Below, piece by piece: positions 43,642 to 52,092 of a stretch of DNA of 64,000 bases. The position numbers and the translations under genes are program-made. The DNA is taken from assembly GCF_015291625.1 (NCBI RefSeq), contig NZ_CP030047.1:2418001-2482000 (forward strand). The letters are read 5' to 3'. This stretch comes from Bradyrhizobium sp. CCBAU 53421. Lineage in GTDB: Bacteria > Pseudomonadota > Alphaproteobacteria > Rhizobiales > Xanthobacteraceae. The notes under the pieces were generated by a model, which had not been told where the DNA came from, did not search any database, and was given only the letters and a program-made list of their open reading frames with translations. Position 1 is the first letter of the stretch, and every line of letters starts with the position of its first letter.

Positions 43642-44829
43642 ATGAGAAGGTCGATCGACACGCTGCTCGTCTGTGGTCTGCTGATGCTTCCGGCACTTCC
43701 GGCCGCGGCGCAATCGACACCGAGTCCCGCGATGACCGCGCCGGATCAGGTCGCCTGGCAGCTCTTCATCCAGGCCAACACCCGCGCCGGCGGCAGCAAT
43801 TCGACGTTCGAGACCTGGGCGAGCGATACCGATCTGTTCCAGCCCAATCCGCAGTTTCCGGCAGCCGCGACGCCGCCGGCGCTGCGCCCGCCGATCCTGC
43901 CGCAGGTGGCGCGGGAAGGCGTGCAGGAGAGCGGTGGCTTGCTGCCGGCGCTGCCGCCCGGCGCCGGGCAGGGGCAGATGGAGGAAGCGCGTCACAACAA
44001 GGCGACGTTCGACTTCATCGTCAAGAACAACCTCTACAAGCGCTCGGGCTTGAAAGCCGCGTTCGGCAAGGCGCTGTCGTTTCCGGTCGATTCCGTCGAG
44101 GTGAAGGGGAATTGGATGCCGGTCAGCGCCATTCCGGGATTCACCAACAACAAGGTGACGCTGGCGCAGGTGCCGCAGCTCTATCACGTCAACAGCGCGG
44201 ATGGCGTGCAATACGCCCTGGTCTCGATGCATGTGATCAGCAAGCAGGTGCCGAACTGGACCTGGGCGACGTTCGAGCACCGCTTCAATCCGGGCCGCTG
44301 CGACATCATCGGCTGTCGTGACAATTTCGGCGCGCAGACCGCGTTCGTGCCGTCGAACCGGACCGCCGGCCAGGGCTATCCGGATTGCGTGAAGACCGCC
44401 GCGCTGACGGCGATGCTGTCGAGCGCGGACATCGATCCGGTCTATAGCAATTACTGCCTGAAGGGATCGCAGGCCGATTTCGTCGACAATGTCGGGCTCG
44501 ACATCAGGGTCGGCAATTCCGTCACCGAGGATGGCTTCGTCGCGACATCGTCCTGCATCACCTGCCATGGCCGCGCGGTCTTCAAGGCCGACGGCACGCC
44601 GTCGTCGCAGGCGGGATTCCTGTCGTTCGGTCCGAATGGTCCGATCGGTCCGCTCGGGCCGTTGCTGCCGGAATGGTACTGGAAGTTCTCGGGCCAGCCG
44701 CCGATCTTCGAAGGCAAGCCCGGTCTGACGCGCATCACGACCTCGGCCGATTTCGTGTGGTCGATTCCGTTCTGCGCCTACGACGATACGCAGAATCCGG
44801 TGCAGCCCACGCCATGTGGCGGCAAGTGA
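43642..44829 (+). CDS. Secreted protein with one c-type haem motif
   Basis: The 395-residue product from the ATG at 43642 follows a GGAGAGCAAG ribosome site and starts with the signal peptide MRRSIDTLLVCGLLMLPALP. A single haem-binding SSCITCHGRAVFKADGTP (Cys305, Cys308, His309) lies late in the protein. The middle part (WMPVSAIPGFTNNKVTLAQV, FEHRFNPGRCDIIGCRDNFG) matches no family known to me. The protein is thus a periplasmic haem protein of unknown substrate. It follows the small haem-less protein and precedes the S53 peptidase. Confidence 0.75.
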   Translation: MRRSIDTLLVCGLLMLPALPAAAQSTPSPAMTAPDQVAWQLFIQANTRAGGSNSTFETWASDTDLFQPNPQFPAAATPPALRPPILPQVAREGVQESGGLLPALPPGAGQGQMEEARHNKATFDFIVKNNLYKRSGLKAAFGKALSFPVDSVEVKGNWMPVSAIPGFTNNKVTLAQVPQLYHVNSADGVQYALVSMHVISKQVPNWTWATFEHRFNPGRCDIIGCRDNFGAQTAFVPSNRTAGQGYPDCVKTAALTAMLSSADIDPVYSNYCLKGSQADFVDNVGLDIRVGNSVTEDGFVATSSCITCHGRAVFKADGTPSSQAGFLSFGPNGPIGPLGPLLPEWYWKFSGQPPIFEGKPGLTRITTSADFVWSIPFCAYDDTQNPVQPTPCGGK

Positions 44830-44839
44830 GATCGCATCG

Positions 44840-46426
44840 ATGGCGGGCACCTCCGAGCGCCGGGTTCCGCTAGCGGGCAGCAACCGTGCCGCGCCAGTCG
44901 ATGCGACGCTGGTCGGCGATGTCGATCCCGACGAGCGGATTCCCATCGTCGTCTACGTCAAGCGGCGCACCCCCGACAAGTTTGCACCGGGGAGTGCCGG
45001 TGATCTGGCCCGGCTGGCCAAGCCAATCACGCGGCACCAGCTCGCGACCCAGCGCCATCGCAGCCATGCCCGCGCCATCGCCCGCGTGGTGCGGCTGGCG
45101 ACCGAGCGGGGCTTGACCGTCGGCCGCAGCGATGTTGTCGCGCGTACGGTCGAGCTTGAAGGCACCGCCCGGCAGATGGCCGAGATCTTCGGCGCGACGC
45201 TTCGCACCTATCGCGACGGCGAGCGCACGTTTCGCGCCCGTGTCGGCGGCCTGACGGTGCCGGCCGAGATCGCGCCGTGGACCCGTGCCATTCTCGGTTT
45301 CGATCAGCGGCCGCTGCGGCCCAGGACGCCGCTGGTGCAGGCCCAGGCTGCCCCGGGCGATGGCAACGGGCTGTGGCCGACCGACATCGCGGCCCTCTAC
45401 GGCATTCCGCTGGATCACGACGTGTCGTCGATCTGTGTCGGCATCATCGCGCTTGGCGGCGGCTATCTCGCGAGCGATCTTGCCATGGCGGTGGCCGGCA
45501 TGAACCGGCCGCCGCCGGTGGTCGTCAACGTGCCGCAGACCGGCAATGATGGCAGCTTCGGTGCCAACGACGTCGCCGATCAGGAGATCGCGCTCGATCT
45601 CCAGGTGCTCGCCGGCCTGCTGCCGAAGGGCAAGATCGTGGTCTACTTTGCCGAGAACTCCGCCGCCGGTCTGACGGATGCGATCCATCAGGCGGTGTTC
45701 GATGAACAGCATGCGCCGCAGGTGGTCTCGGTCAGCTGGGGCAGTGCCGAGAAATACTGGACCGAGCCGGGCCGCGACGCGATGCAGGCGGTCCTCGCCG
45801 ATGCCGCGCGGCTGCGCGTCAGCGTGCTGTTCGCCTCCGGTGATCAGCTCGCGACGAGCGGCCTGACCGACGGCAAGGTCCATGTCTGGTTTCCCGCCTC
45901 GAGCCCCTATGCGACGAGCTGCGGCGGCACGCAGCCCGGGCCTGTCGCGGGCAATGGATCGGCCGCCGCGGAGGCGGTGTGGAACGCCGGCGCGATCGGC
46001 ACCGGCGGCGGCATCAGCGACGCGTTTCCGGTCCCCGATTATCAGTCGCATTTGACGCTGCCGACATCGCAGAATGACGGTGCTATCAGGCGCGGCGTCC
46101 CCGACGTCGCCTGCGCGGCCGCGGCGAGCCCGGGCTACCGCATCATCGTCAACGGAGAAGCGATGGCGATGAGCGGGACCAGCGCCGCGACGCCGCTATG
46201 GGCCGCGTTGATTGCGATCGCGATCGCCGCGCGCGGCGAGCAGATCGGCTTGCTCAACGCTGCGCTTTACGCCAACCCCGGCGCATTCCGTGCGGTGGTG
46301 CAGGGCAACAACCGCGTCGGCGGCAAAGGCTACGATGCCGGCCCCGGCTGGAGCGCCTGCACCGGCCTCGGGGTTCCGAAGGGCGCGGATCTGCTCGCTG
46401 CGCTAGCCGCGATCCCGGTGGCGTAA
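44840..46426 (+). CDS. Sedolisin (S53) family peptidase with pro-domain
   Basis: The 528-residue protein has an N-terminal pro-kumamolisin region (IPIVVYVKRRTPDKFAPGSA) and a peptidase domain. The catalytic Glu and Asp are in NDVADQEIALDLQV, a further acid is in FASGDQ, and the Ser is in the AMSGTSAATPLWAALIAIAI signature. Sedolisins are acid serine-carboxyl peptidases, usually exported. No clear signal peptide precedes the pro-region, so the protein may leave by another route or the annotated start may hide one. It starts 11 bases after the haem protein. Confidence 0.92.
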   Translation: MAGTSERRVPLAGSNRAAPVDATLVGDVDPDERIPIVVYVKRRTPDKFAPGSAGDLARLAKPITRHQLATQRHRSHARAIARVVRLATERGLTVGRSDVVARTVELEGTARQMAEIFGATLRTYRDGERTFRARVGGLTVPAEIAPWTRAILGFDQRPLRPRTPLVQAQAAPGDGNGLWPTDIAALYGIPLDHDVSSICVGIIALGGGYLASDLAMAVAGMNRPPPVVVNVPQTGNDGSFGANDVADQEIALDLQVLAGLLPKGKIVVYFAENSAAGLTDAIHQAVFDEQHAPQVVSVSWGSAEKYWTEPGRDAMQAVLADAARLRVSVLFASGDQLATSGLTDGKVHVWFPASSPYATSCGGTQPGPVAGNGSAAAEAVWNAGAIGTGGGISDAFPVPDYQSHLTLPTSQNDGAIRRGVPDVACAAAASPGYRIIVNGEAMAMSGTSAATPLWAALIAIAIAARGEQIGLLNAALYANPGAFRAVVQGNNRVGGKGYDAGPGWSACTGLGVPKGADLLAALAAIPVA

Positions 46427-46435
46427 CTTGCCAAA

Positions 46436-46464
46436 CAAAAACCCCGCCATTCGCGGCGGGGTTC
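46436..46464. terminator. Bidirectional terminator between the S53 peptidase and ctrA
   Basis: ACCCCGCC and GGCGGGGT enclose ATTCGC, preceded by an A-rich run and followed by TT. It serves the convergent S53 and ctrA genes. Confidence 0.8.
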
Positions 46465-46491
46465 AGGAGGTTTGCTGTAGAAAGCGAAGCG

Positions 46492-47193
46492 TCAGGCGGG
46501 AATGCGCTCGTCGGCCTCGTGCGGCTCGCGCAGCACGTAGCCGCGGCCCCACACGGTCTCGATGAAGTTGCGGCCCTCGGAGGCGTTGGCGAGCTTCTTG
46601 CGGAGCTTGCAGATGAAGACGTCGATGATCTTCAGCTCCGGCTCATCCATGCCGCCGTAGAGATGGTTGAGGAACATTTCCTTGGTGAGCGTGGTGCCCT
46701 TGCGGAGCGAGAGCAGCTCCAGCATCTGGTATTCCTTGCCGGTGAGGTGCACGCGCTGTCCGCCGACCTCGACCGTCTTGGTGTCCAGATTGACCACGAG
46801 ATCGCCGGTCTGGATGACCGACTGGGCGTGACCCTTGGAGCGGCGCACGATCGCGTGGATGCGGGCGACCAGTTCGTCCTTGTGGAAGGGTTTGGTCATG
46901 TAGTCGTCGGCGCCGACGCCGAGACCCTTGACCTTGTCCTCGATGCCGGCGAGGCCGGAGAGGATCAGAATGGGAGTCTTGATCTTCGAAACCCGGAGCT
47001 GCTTGAGCACGTCGTAGCCGGACATGTCGGGCAGGTTGAGGTCGAGCAGGATGATGTCGTAGTCGTAAAGCTTGCCGAGATCGACGCCTTCTTCACCGAG
47101 GTCCGTCGTATAGACGTTGAAACTCTCGGATTTGAGCATCAATTCGATCGACTGCGCGACGGCGCTATCATCTTCAATCAGCAAAACGCGCAT
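46492..47193 (-). CDS. ctrA: Cell-cycle response regulator CtrA
   Basis: The 233-residue protein begins [20 protein letters not shown], has the acceptor Asp51 in [20 protein letters not shown], and an OmpR-type winged-helix C-terminus ([46 protein letters not shown]). The sequence is very close to Caulobacter CtrA as I recall it. CtrA, phosphorylated through ChpT, controls cell-cycle, flagellar and chemotaxis promoters. Three GANTC methylation sites lie upstream. It ends ADERIPA. Confidence 0.97.
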   Translation of the reverse strand: MRVLLIEDDSAVAQSIELMLKSESFNVYTTDLGEEGVDLGKLYDYDIILLDLNLPDMSGYDVLKQLRVSKIKTPILILSGLAGIEDKVKGLGVGADDYMTKPFHKDELVARIHAIVRRSKGHAQSVIQTGDLVVNLDTKTVEVGGQRVHLTGKEYQMLELLSLRKGTTLTKEMFLNHLYGGMDEPELKIIDVFICKLRKKLANASEGRNFIETVWGRGYVLREPHEADERIPA

Positions 47194-47560
47194 GCCAGTC
47201 CCCTATAGTCGCCGCTCCGGGCGTCAGGTCGGCCGCACTTGCGGCACTCACAAAACGCCTTTGAACAACTGATTCGGATCCTGACGAGATATGGTTAACA
47301 AAAACTGATTCCTCGACGCAAGCTCTAACCGTGCAATTTTTGTCGAATCGCCCTAAGATATTGCGTAGAAGAAGCTTTTCCTAACCGTGCTCGTTCAGTT
47401 TCCACATTAAGAGCCGGGCCTAACCGACTCTCGCGACTCGCCCTTCTTCTGATGGGCGAGCGACCTCAGTCACCAAAGACAGTGACGCAATGATTAATGA
47501 TGCGGGTAAACACGAAGTTAAGCGGCCGGAGCAAAATTGCGGAAACTTAAGGTTTTCGCA
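47194..47560. promoter_or_regulatory. ctrA-fliI intergenic control region
   Basis: This 367-base gap holds the promoters of two divergent genes. GANTC sites occur at 47271, 47307 and 47345, spaced 36 and 38 bases. In Caulobacter a GANTC in the ctrA promoter couples ctrA to CcrM methylation. No exact TTAA-N7-TTAA CtrA box was found, only half sites such as GGTTAAC at 47293. No other gene is seen. Confidence 0.6.
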
Positions 47561-48886
47561 ATGAAGGCGCTCGCGGAGCAGATCGGAGATATCGACGGCG
47601 TCAATATTTATGGCCGTGTGGTCGGCGTCCGCGGGCTGATGGTCGAGATCGCAGGCCCCATCCACGCGATGTCGGTCGGCGCCCGCATCGTGATCGACGT
47701 CGGCGCCGGCCGCTCCATTCCTGCCGAGGTGATCGGCTTTTCGGGCGAGAACGCGGTGGTGATGCCGTTCGGCGGGCTCGAGGGCGTCAGGCGCGGCTGC
47801 CGCGCCGTGATTGCCAATGCGGCGAGCCAGGTGCGGCCGTCGCCGGCTTGGCTCGGCCGCGTCGTCAACGCGATGGGCGAACCGATCGACGGCAAGGGGC
47901 CGCTGGTGCAGGGCGCCTCGCCGATGTCCTACCGCAACTCGCCACCCCCTGCGCATTCGCGCAAGCGGGTCGGCCCGCCGCTCGACCTCGGCGTCCGCGG
48001 TCTTAATACTTTCCTGACCTGCTGCCGCGGCCAGCGGCTCGGCATCTTCGCCGGAAGCGGCGTCGGCAAGTCGGTGCTGCTGTCGATGCTGGCGCGCAAT
48101 GTCGATGCCGCGATCTCGGTGATCGGGCTGATCGGCGAGCGCGGCCGCGAGGTGCAGGAATTCCTCCAGGAGGATCTCGGCGAGGAGGGGCTGGCGCGCT
48201 CGGTCGTCGTGGTCGCGACCTCGGACGAGCCGGCGCTGATGCGGCGCCAGGCGGCGTATCTGACGCTCGCCATCGCGGAGTATTTCCGCGACGAGGACAA
48301 GGATGTGCTTTGCCTGATGGATTCGGTGACGCGCTTTGCGATGGCGCAGCGCGAGATCGGGCTCTCGGCCGGCGAGCCGCCGACCGCCAAGGGCTACACG
48401 CCGACCGTGTTCACCGAACTGCCGAAGCTATTGGAGCGGGCAGGGCCGGGCACCGGCGACGGCACCATCACCGCGATCTTCACGGTGCTGGTCGACGGCG
48501 ACGATCACAATGAGCCGATCGCCGACGCGGTGCGCGGCATCCTCGACGGCCACATCGTGATGCAGCGGGCGATCGCCGAGCGGGGCCGCTATCCCGCGGT
48601 CAACATCCTCAAGTCGGTCTCGCGCACCATGCCGAAGTCGGCCGACCCCGACTTCCTGCCCTTCATCAACAAGGCGCGGCAGGTGATGGCGACCTATGCC
48701 GACATGGAGGAACTGATCCGGCTCGGTGCCTACCGGCCGGGTTCCAGTCCCGAGGTCGACGAGGCGATCCGGCTGCACGAACCCTTGGAGAGCTTCCTGC
48801 GCCAGGCCAAGGACGAGGCGACCAATCTCGGCGACGGCTACCGGCAACTCGCTCAAATCCTGTCGGGTTTGGAAACGGAACGCTAA
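47561..48886 (+). CDS. fliI: Flagellar export ATPase FliI
   Basis: The 441-residue protein starts [20 protein letters not shown] after AAGGTTTTCGCA. It has the P-loop AGSGVGKS at 164-171 and [18 protein letters not shown]. The ATPase core continues with [20 protein letters not shown] and [20 protein letters not shown]. FliI powers export of flagellar subunits and unfolds them. Its place directly after ctrA's promoter region and before fliJ fits the alphaproteobacterial flagellar order. Confidence 0.96.
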   Translation: MKALAEQIGDIDGVNIYGRVVGVRGLMVEIAGPIHAMSVGARIVIDVGAGRSIPAEVIGFSGENAVVMPFGGLEGVRRGCRAVIANAASQVRPSPAWLGRVVNAMGEPIDGKGPLVQGASPMSYRNSPPPAHSRKRVGPPLDLGVRGLNTFLTCCRGQRLGIFAGSGVGKSVLLSMLARNVDAAISVIGLIGERGREVQEFLQEDLGEEGLARSVVVVATSDEPALMRRQAAYLTLAIAEYFRDEDKDVLCLMDSVTRFAMAQREIGLSAGEPPTAKGYTPTVFTELPKLLERAGPGTGDGTITAIFTVLVDGDDHNEPIADAVRGILDGHIVMQRAIAERGRYPAVNILKSVSRTMPKSADPDFLPFINKARQVMATYADMEELIRLGAYRPGSSPEVDEAIRLHEPLESFLRQAKDEATNLGDGYRQLAQILSGLETER

Positions 48887-48994
48887 CTTTGTCAGGCCAT
48901 CATCCCCGGCACACCATAGTTATGCCGGCGGGGCCCAGCGGGGAGCCGGTTCTGTCCCGCGTTCAGATTTGGGACTTCTGGGGAGTATGAGTCG

Positions 48995-49414
48995 ATGAAG
49001 TCACGTGAAACGCTGATCCGCCTGAAGAAGTTTCAGGTCGATGAAAAGCGCCGTCGGGTTACCCAGATCGAAGGCATGATCGCCGACTTCCAGCGCATGT
49101 CCGTCGAACTCGAGCGCGAGATCCAGACCGAGCAGGAGCGCGCCGGGATCAATGATCCCTCGCACTTCGCCTATCCCACCTACGCCAAGGCCGCGATCCA
49201 GCGCCGGGAGAACCTGACCCGTTCGGCCGACGAGCTGCGCGCCCAGCTCGACGACGCCAAGGCGCTGCTGTCGGAAGCCTTCGAGGAATTGAAGAAGGTC
49301 GAGCTGCTCGACGAGCGCGACCAGGCGCGCGAACGCGCGGAGGAGAGCGCTCGCGAGCAAGCCGACATGGATTCGATCGGCCTGATGCGGGCCCGTCTCG
49401 GCGTCATCGCCTGA
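48995..49414 (+). CDS. fliJ: Flagellar export chaperone FliJ
   Basis: The 139-residue protein is helical and coiled-coil (LIRLKKFQVDEKRRRVTQIE, RADELRAQLDDAKALLSE-type heptads), the usual FliJ build. It starts MKSRETLIRLKKFQ after a GGGGAGTATGAG ribosome site. FliJ links the FliI ATPase to FlhA and recycles chaperones. It sits right after fliI. The family is poorly conserved, so the name rests mainly on position and composition. Confidence 0.9.
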   Translation: MKSRETLIRLKKFQVDEKRRRVTQIEGMIADFQRMSVELEREIQTEQERAGINDPSHFAYPTYAKAAIQRRENLTRSADELRAQLDDAKALLSEAFEELKKVELLDERDQARERAEESAREQADMDSIGLMRARLGVIA

Positions 49415-49444
49415 ACCCTCGCTCCCTCCGCTGACCAGATTGCG

Positions 49445-49472
49445 AGCCCGGGCCGGTCGCCCGGGCTTTTTG
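49445..49472 (+). terminator. Terminator after fliJ
   Basis: AGCCCGGGC and GCCCGGGCT enclose a CGGTC loop, followed by TTTTTG. Confidence 0.9.
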
Positions 49473-49638
49473 TTGGGCTGTCCACAAGCCGGCCTCTTGC
49501 CGGCCACTTGTTAGCCCCTTGTTAGCCCCTTGGCGGATCGTGGTGTCCCAAAATATGCTACCACCGGTCCGGACCGGACGGTGATCGGCGGCGCGGTGGC
49601 AATGAGGCGGTGGGGGATGCAGGCTTGGAGGGCGCTGA

Positions 49639-50184
49639 ATGCTGACGCCGGCTGAGCTCGTCTGGCTGATCGCCGCCGTCGCGAAGGGGGATGAGGCCGC
49701 CTTTGAGCGGCTGTACGCCGCGACCCGCGCGAAACTCTTTGGCGTCGTGCTCCGTATCTTGAGGCGACAGGACCTCGCCGAGGAGGTCATTCAGGAGGCT
49801 TACGTCAAGATATGGAACAGCGCCGGGCAGTTCAACCCGGCCCTGTCGTCCCCGATCACGTGGATGACCTCGATCGCGCGCAACCGCGCTATCGATGTCG
49901 TGCGCAAGCGAGGCGAGTCCTCGCTGGAGGAAGAGCCGGCCGCGATGGAAGTCGCCGCCGACCAGCCTGATCCGCTGGCGCGGCGGGAAATGACGGAAGA
50001 GTTGAAGCGGTTGCTGGAGTGCGTCGGTCGTCTGGAGCCCGATCGTCAGAAGCTCGTGCTGCTCGCCTATTACAACGGCTGGAGCCGCGAGCAGCTCGCC
50101 ACAAAGTTCGAGACACCGGTGAACACGGTGAAGACCTGGCTGCGCCGCAGCCTGATGGATATCCGGGAGTGTCTTGGACTCTGA
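49639..50184 (+). CDS. ECF-type RNA polymerase sigma factor
   Basis: The 181-residue protein has sigma region 2 (FERLYAATRAKLFGVVLRIL, DLAEEVIQEAYVKIWNSAGQ, ITWMTSIARNRAIDVVRKRG) and region 4 (PDRQKLVLLAYYNGWSREQL, AETPVNTVKTWLRR-like). It belongs to the group paired with RskA-type anti-sigma factors. Upstream, CTTGTTAGCCC occurs as a tandem pair (49507-49529). It is followed within 3 bases by the anti-sigma gene. Confidence 0.93.
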   Translation: MLTPAELVWLIAAVAKGDEAAFERLYAATRAKLFGVVLRILRRQDLAEEVIQEAYVKIWNSAGQFNPALSSPITWMTSIARNRAIDVVRKRGESSLEEEPAAMEVAADQPDPLARREMTEELKRLLECVGRLEPDRQKLVLLAYYNGWSREQLATKFETPVNTVKTWLRRSLMDIRECLGL

Positions 50185-50187
50185 TTG

Positions 50188-51174
50188 ATGGCCTATAGCG
50201 AAGACCATATCGCGCTCGCCGCGGAATATGCGCTCGGTACGCTCGATGCCGACGAGCGCACGCAGGTCGAGACCATGATGGCCGTCGACACCGAGTTCGC
50301 GGCCCTCGTGCAGGCCTGGGAGTTCAGGCTCGGGCCGCTGAACCAGATGGTCGGCCTGGTCGAGCCGCGCCCGGTGGTCTGGGAGAACATCAAGGCGGCG
50401 ATCGGCCATGCCGGCGCGCCGCAGGCGCCGCTGGTGCTGCCCGAGACGCCGGCCGCGACGGTGACGCCGCCACCTGCGCCGACGACCGACGATCCCGAAT
50501 TCGGCTCGGCGTTCGATCCGGAGCCGCCGCAGTCAGCCGCGATGCCGCAGCCAGCCGAGCCCCGGAGGCTGCCCGAGGCCCGGCAGCCACGGGTCATCTT
50601 CGACGAACGCAACGTGACCGCGCTTTCGAACCGCGTGAAGCGCTGGCGCGGTATCGCATCGGCTGCGACCGCGATCGCGGCCGCGCTGCTGGTCACGCTC
50701 GGCCTGCAGATCTACCGGCCCGATGCCTTGCCGAACGCGATCCGGCCGAAGCCGCGCATCCAGACCGTCGAAGTGAAGACGCCGGCGCCGGCGTTCACGC
50801 CGTCGGCGCAATATGTCGCGCTGCTGCAGGGACAGAATGGCGGGCCGGCCTTCATCATGACCATCGACGGCGCGACCAAGAATTTCACCGTCCGCAAGGT
50901 CGGCGCGGCGTCCGAGCCCGGCAAGAGCTTCGAGCTCTGGCTGATCTCCGACAAGCTGCCGCAGCCGCGCTCGCTCGGCGTGATCGGTGCCGATGATTTC
51001 ACCGCGCGCCCGGTGCTGTCGGGTTACGACCCTGATGTGATCAATGGCGCCACCTACGCGGTGACCGTCGAGCAGGCCGGCGGTTCGCCGAACGGCCAAC
51101 CGACCTCGGCGCCGATCTTCACCGGCAAGCTGATCGAGACCGTGCCGCCTGCGTCGGGCTCGCCGCCGCGATAG
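50188..51174 (+). CDS. Anti-sigma factor, RskA type, single-pass membrane protein
   Basis: The 328-residue protein starts MAYSEDHIALAAEYALGTLD, a cytosolic anti-sigma start with no ZAS zinc motif. A Pro-rich linker, one membrane helix (GIASAATAIAAALLVTLGLQ) and a periplasmic RskA domain (AQYVALLQGQNGGPAFIMTI, FELWLISDKLPQPRSLGVIG) follow. It holds the adjacent sigma factor at the membrane until it is cut. The release signal is not known. A TTG one codon upstream is an alternative start. Confidence 0.92.
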   Translation: MAYSEDHIALAAEYALGTLDADERTQVETMMAVDTEFAALVQAWEFRLGPLNQMVGLVEPRPVVWENIKAAIGHAGAPQAPLVLPETPAATVTPPPAPTTDDPEFGSAFDPEPPQSAAMPQPAEPRRLPEARQPRVIFDERNVTALSNRVKRWRGIASAATAIAAALLVTLGLQIYRPDALPNAIRPKPRIQTVEVKTPAPAFTPSAQYVALLQGQNGGPAFIMTIDGATKNFTVRKVGAASEPGKSFELWLISDKLPQPRSLGVIGADDFTARPVLSGYDPDVINGATYAVTVEQAGGSPNGQPTSAPIFTGKLIETVPPASGSPPR

Positions 51175-51217
51175 GTGCCAGTGCTTCGTGATAAGGGGCC
51201 GTGAATCGGCTGCAGCT

Positions 51218-51303
51218 GTCATTGCGAGGAGCGAAGCGACGAAGCAATCCATTGTCACCGAGCACGCGGAACGATGGATTGCTTCGCTGCGCTCGCAATG
51301 ACG
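51218..51303. repeat. Extragenic palindrome, GTCATTGCGAGGAGCGAAGC family
   Basis: GTCATTGCGAGGAGCGAAGC and GAAGCAATCC on the left pair with GGATTGCTTCGCTGCGCTCG and CAATGACG on the right. It follows the anti-sigma gene. Confidence 0.9.
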
Positions 51304-51354
51304 TGGATGGAGCTGCGCGTTGCGCAGGGAGTGAGTCTGATCCACCACTCGCAA

Positions 51355-51389
51355 AAAAAGAAAACGCCCGTGGGGAGCGGGCGTTTTCG
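51355..51389. terminator. Bidirectional terminator
   Basis: AAAACGCCC and GGGCGTTTT enclose a GTGGGGAGC loop, with an A run before and TTTT after. It ends both the anti-sigma operon and the small gene on the minus strand. Confidence 0.85.
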
Positions 51390-51484
51390 ATAGTCAACTT
51401 GGGGGTAGTTGGGGGTCTTAAATATCCACGTAGCGACTTTGGGGGGCTGTAAAGAACACCACGTGAATTCGTGAAACTCTCCTG

Positions 51485-51685
51485 TTAGCGGACCAGCGAC
51501 GTGCCCGAACTCGTGATCGCGACCGGCTTGCCGGCCTTCATGACCCGCGCCGTCTGCGTGTATCCATCATCCGACGAATTATGTGCCGCGATGCCGAAGC
51601 CCGCGACCAGGATACCGGCGAACAACGCCACAACCACAATCTTCAGGTGCGTCATACGATCGGCGCTGTAGATCGAGTGGTTCAT
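51485..51685 (-). CDS. Small exported/membrane protein (66 residues)
   Basis: The product starts MNHSIYSADRMTHLKIVVVA after a GGCAGGAGACTTCC ribosome site. One membrane helix follows (LKIVVVALFAGILVAGFGIA). The rest reads SSDDGYTQTARVMKAGKPVA. An alternative start lies ten codons later. Related short proteins are frequent in Bradyrhizobium, but the function is unknown. Confidence 0.7.
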   Translation of the reverse strand: MNHSIYSADRMTHLKIVVVALFAGILVAGFGIAAHNSSDDGYTQTARVMKAGKPVAITSSGTSLVR

Positions 51686-52092
51686 GGAAGTCTCCTGCCG
51701 CCTTCCTGCTCTCGGTAAATCTGTCGGTTCGGTCTGTTGTCCGGTTCAACGTCTCGTGCCCCGCTAACGTAGGATTTGCCGATTCCGTTCCCTAGAGGTC
51801 ATCACAAGGGCGTGATGAGACGTGATCGATCGCGATCAAAAGCTGTCTCCAGCTCCTGAAACCAACATTAACTGCACGTAATATCAGTAACTTGCTAAGT
51901 ATCCGGATCATATTACCTGAGATAGGGCCGTTCCGGACAGTTCCACATAAATCAGTTGCCTGTGGCGAGAAAGCACAGGCGAAAACGCAAATGATTTGCG
52001 ACGGCTAGAGCGTTTTCGAGCGAAGCCTGTCCCGCACTTGAGGCGGGATGGACGCCGGTTCGCGTGACGAAAACGCGTCCAAACGAGAAGCT
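51686..52092. other. Intergenic stretch with promoter and repeat, no gene
   Basis: This 407-base region is AT-richer around 51830-51960, as expected for a promoter of the small gene on its left. Its right end is the palindrome listed at 52008. No open frame has a good start signal. Confidence 0.4.
52008..52090. repeat. Extragenic palindrome, GAGCGTTTTCGAGCGAAG family
   Basis: GAGCGTTTTCG at the left and CGAAAACGCGTC at the right flank a CCTGTCCCGC/GCGGGATGG inner hairpin. It lies just after the flhA stop and may end its transcript. Relatives are at 1613 and 25477. Confidence 0.8.

Noticed and set aside
47480..47520. Possible CtrA box upstream of fliI
   Set aside because: The TTAA-like halves are spaced 8 rather than 7 bases apart, so the match is not good enough to list.
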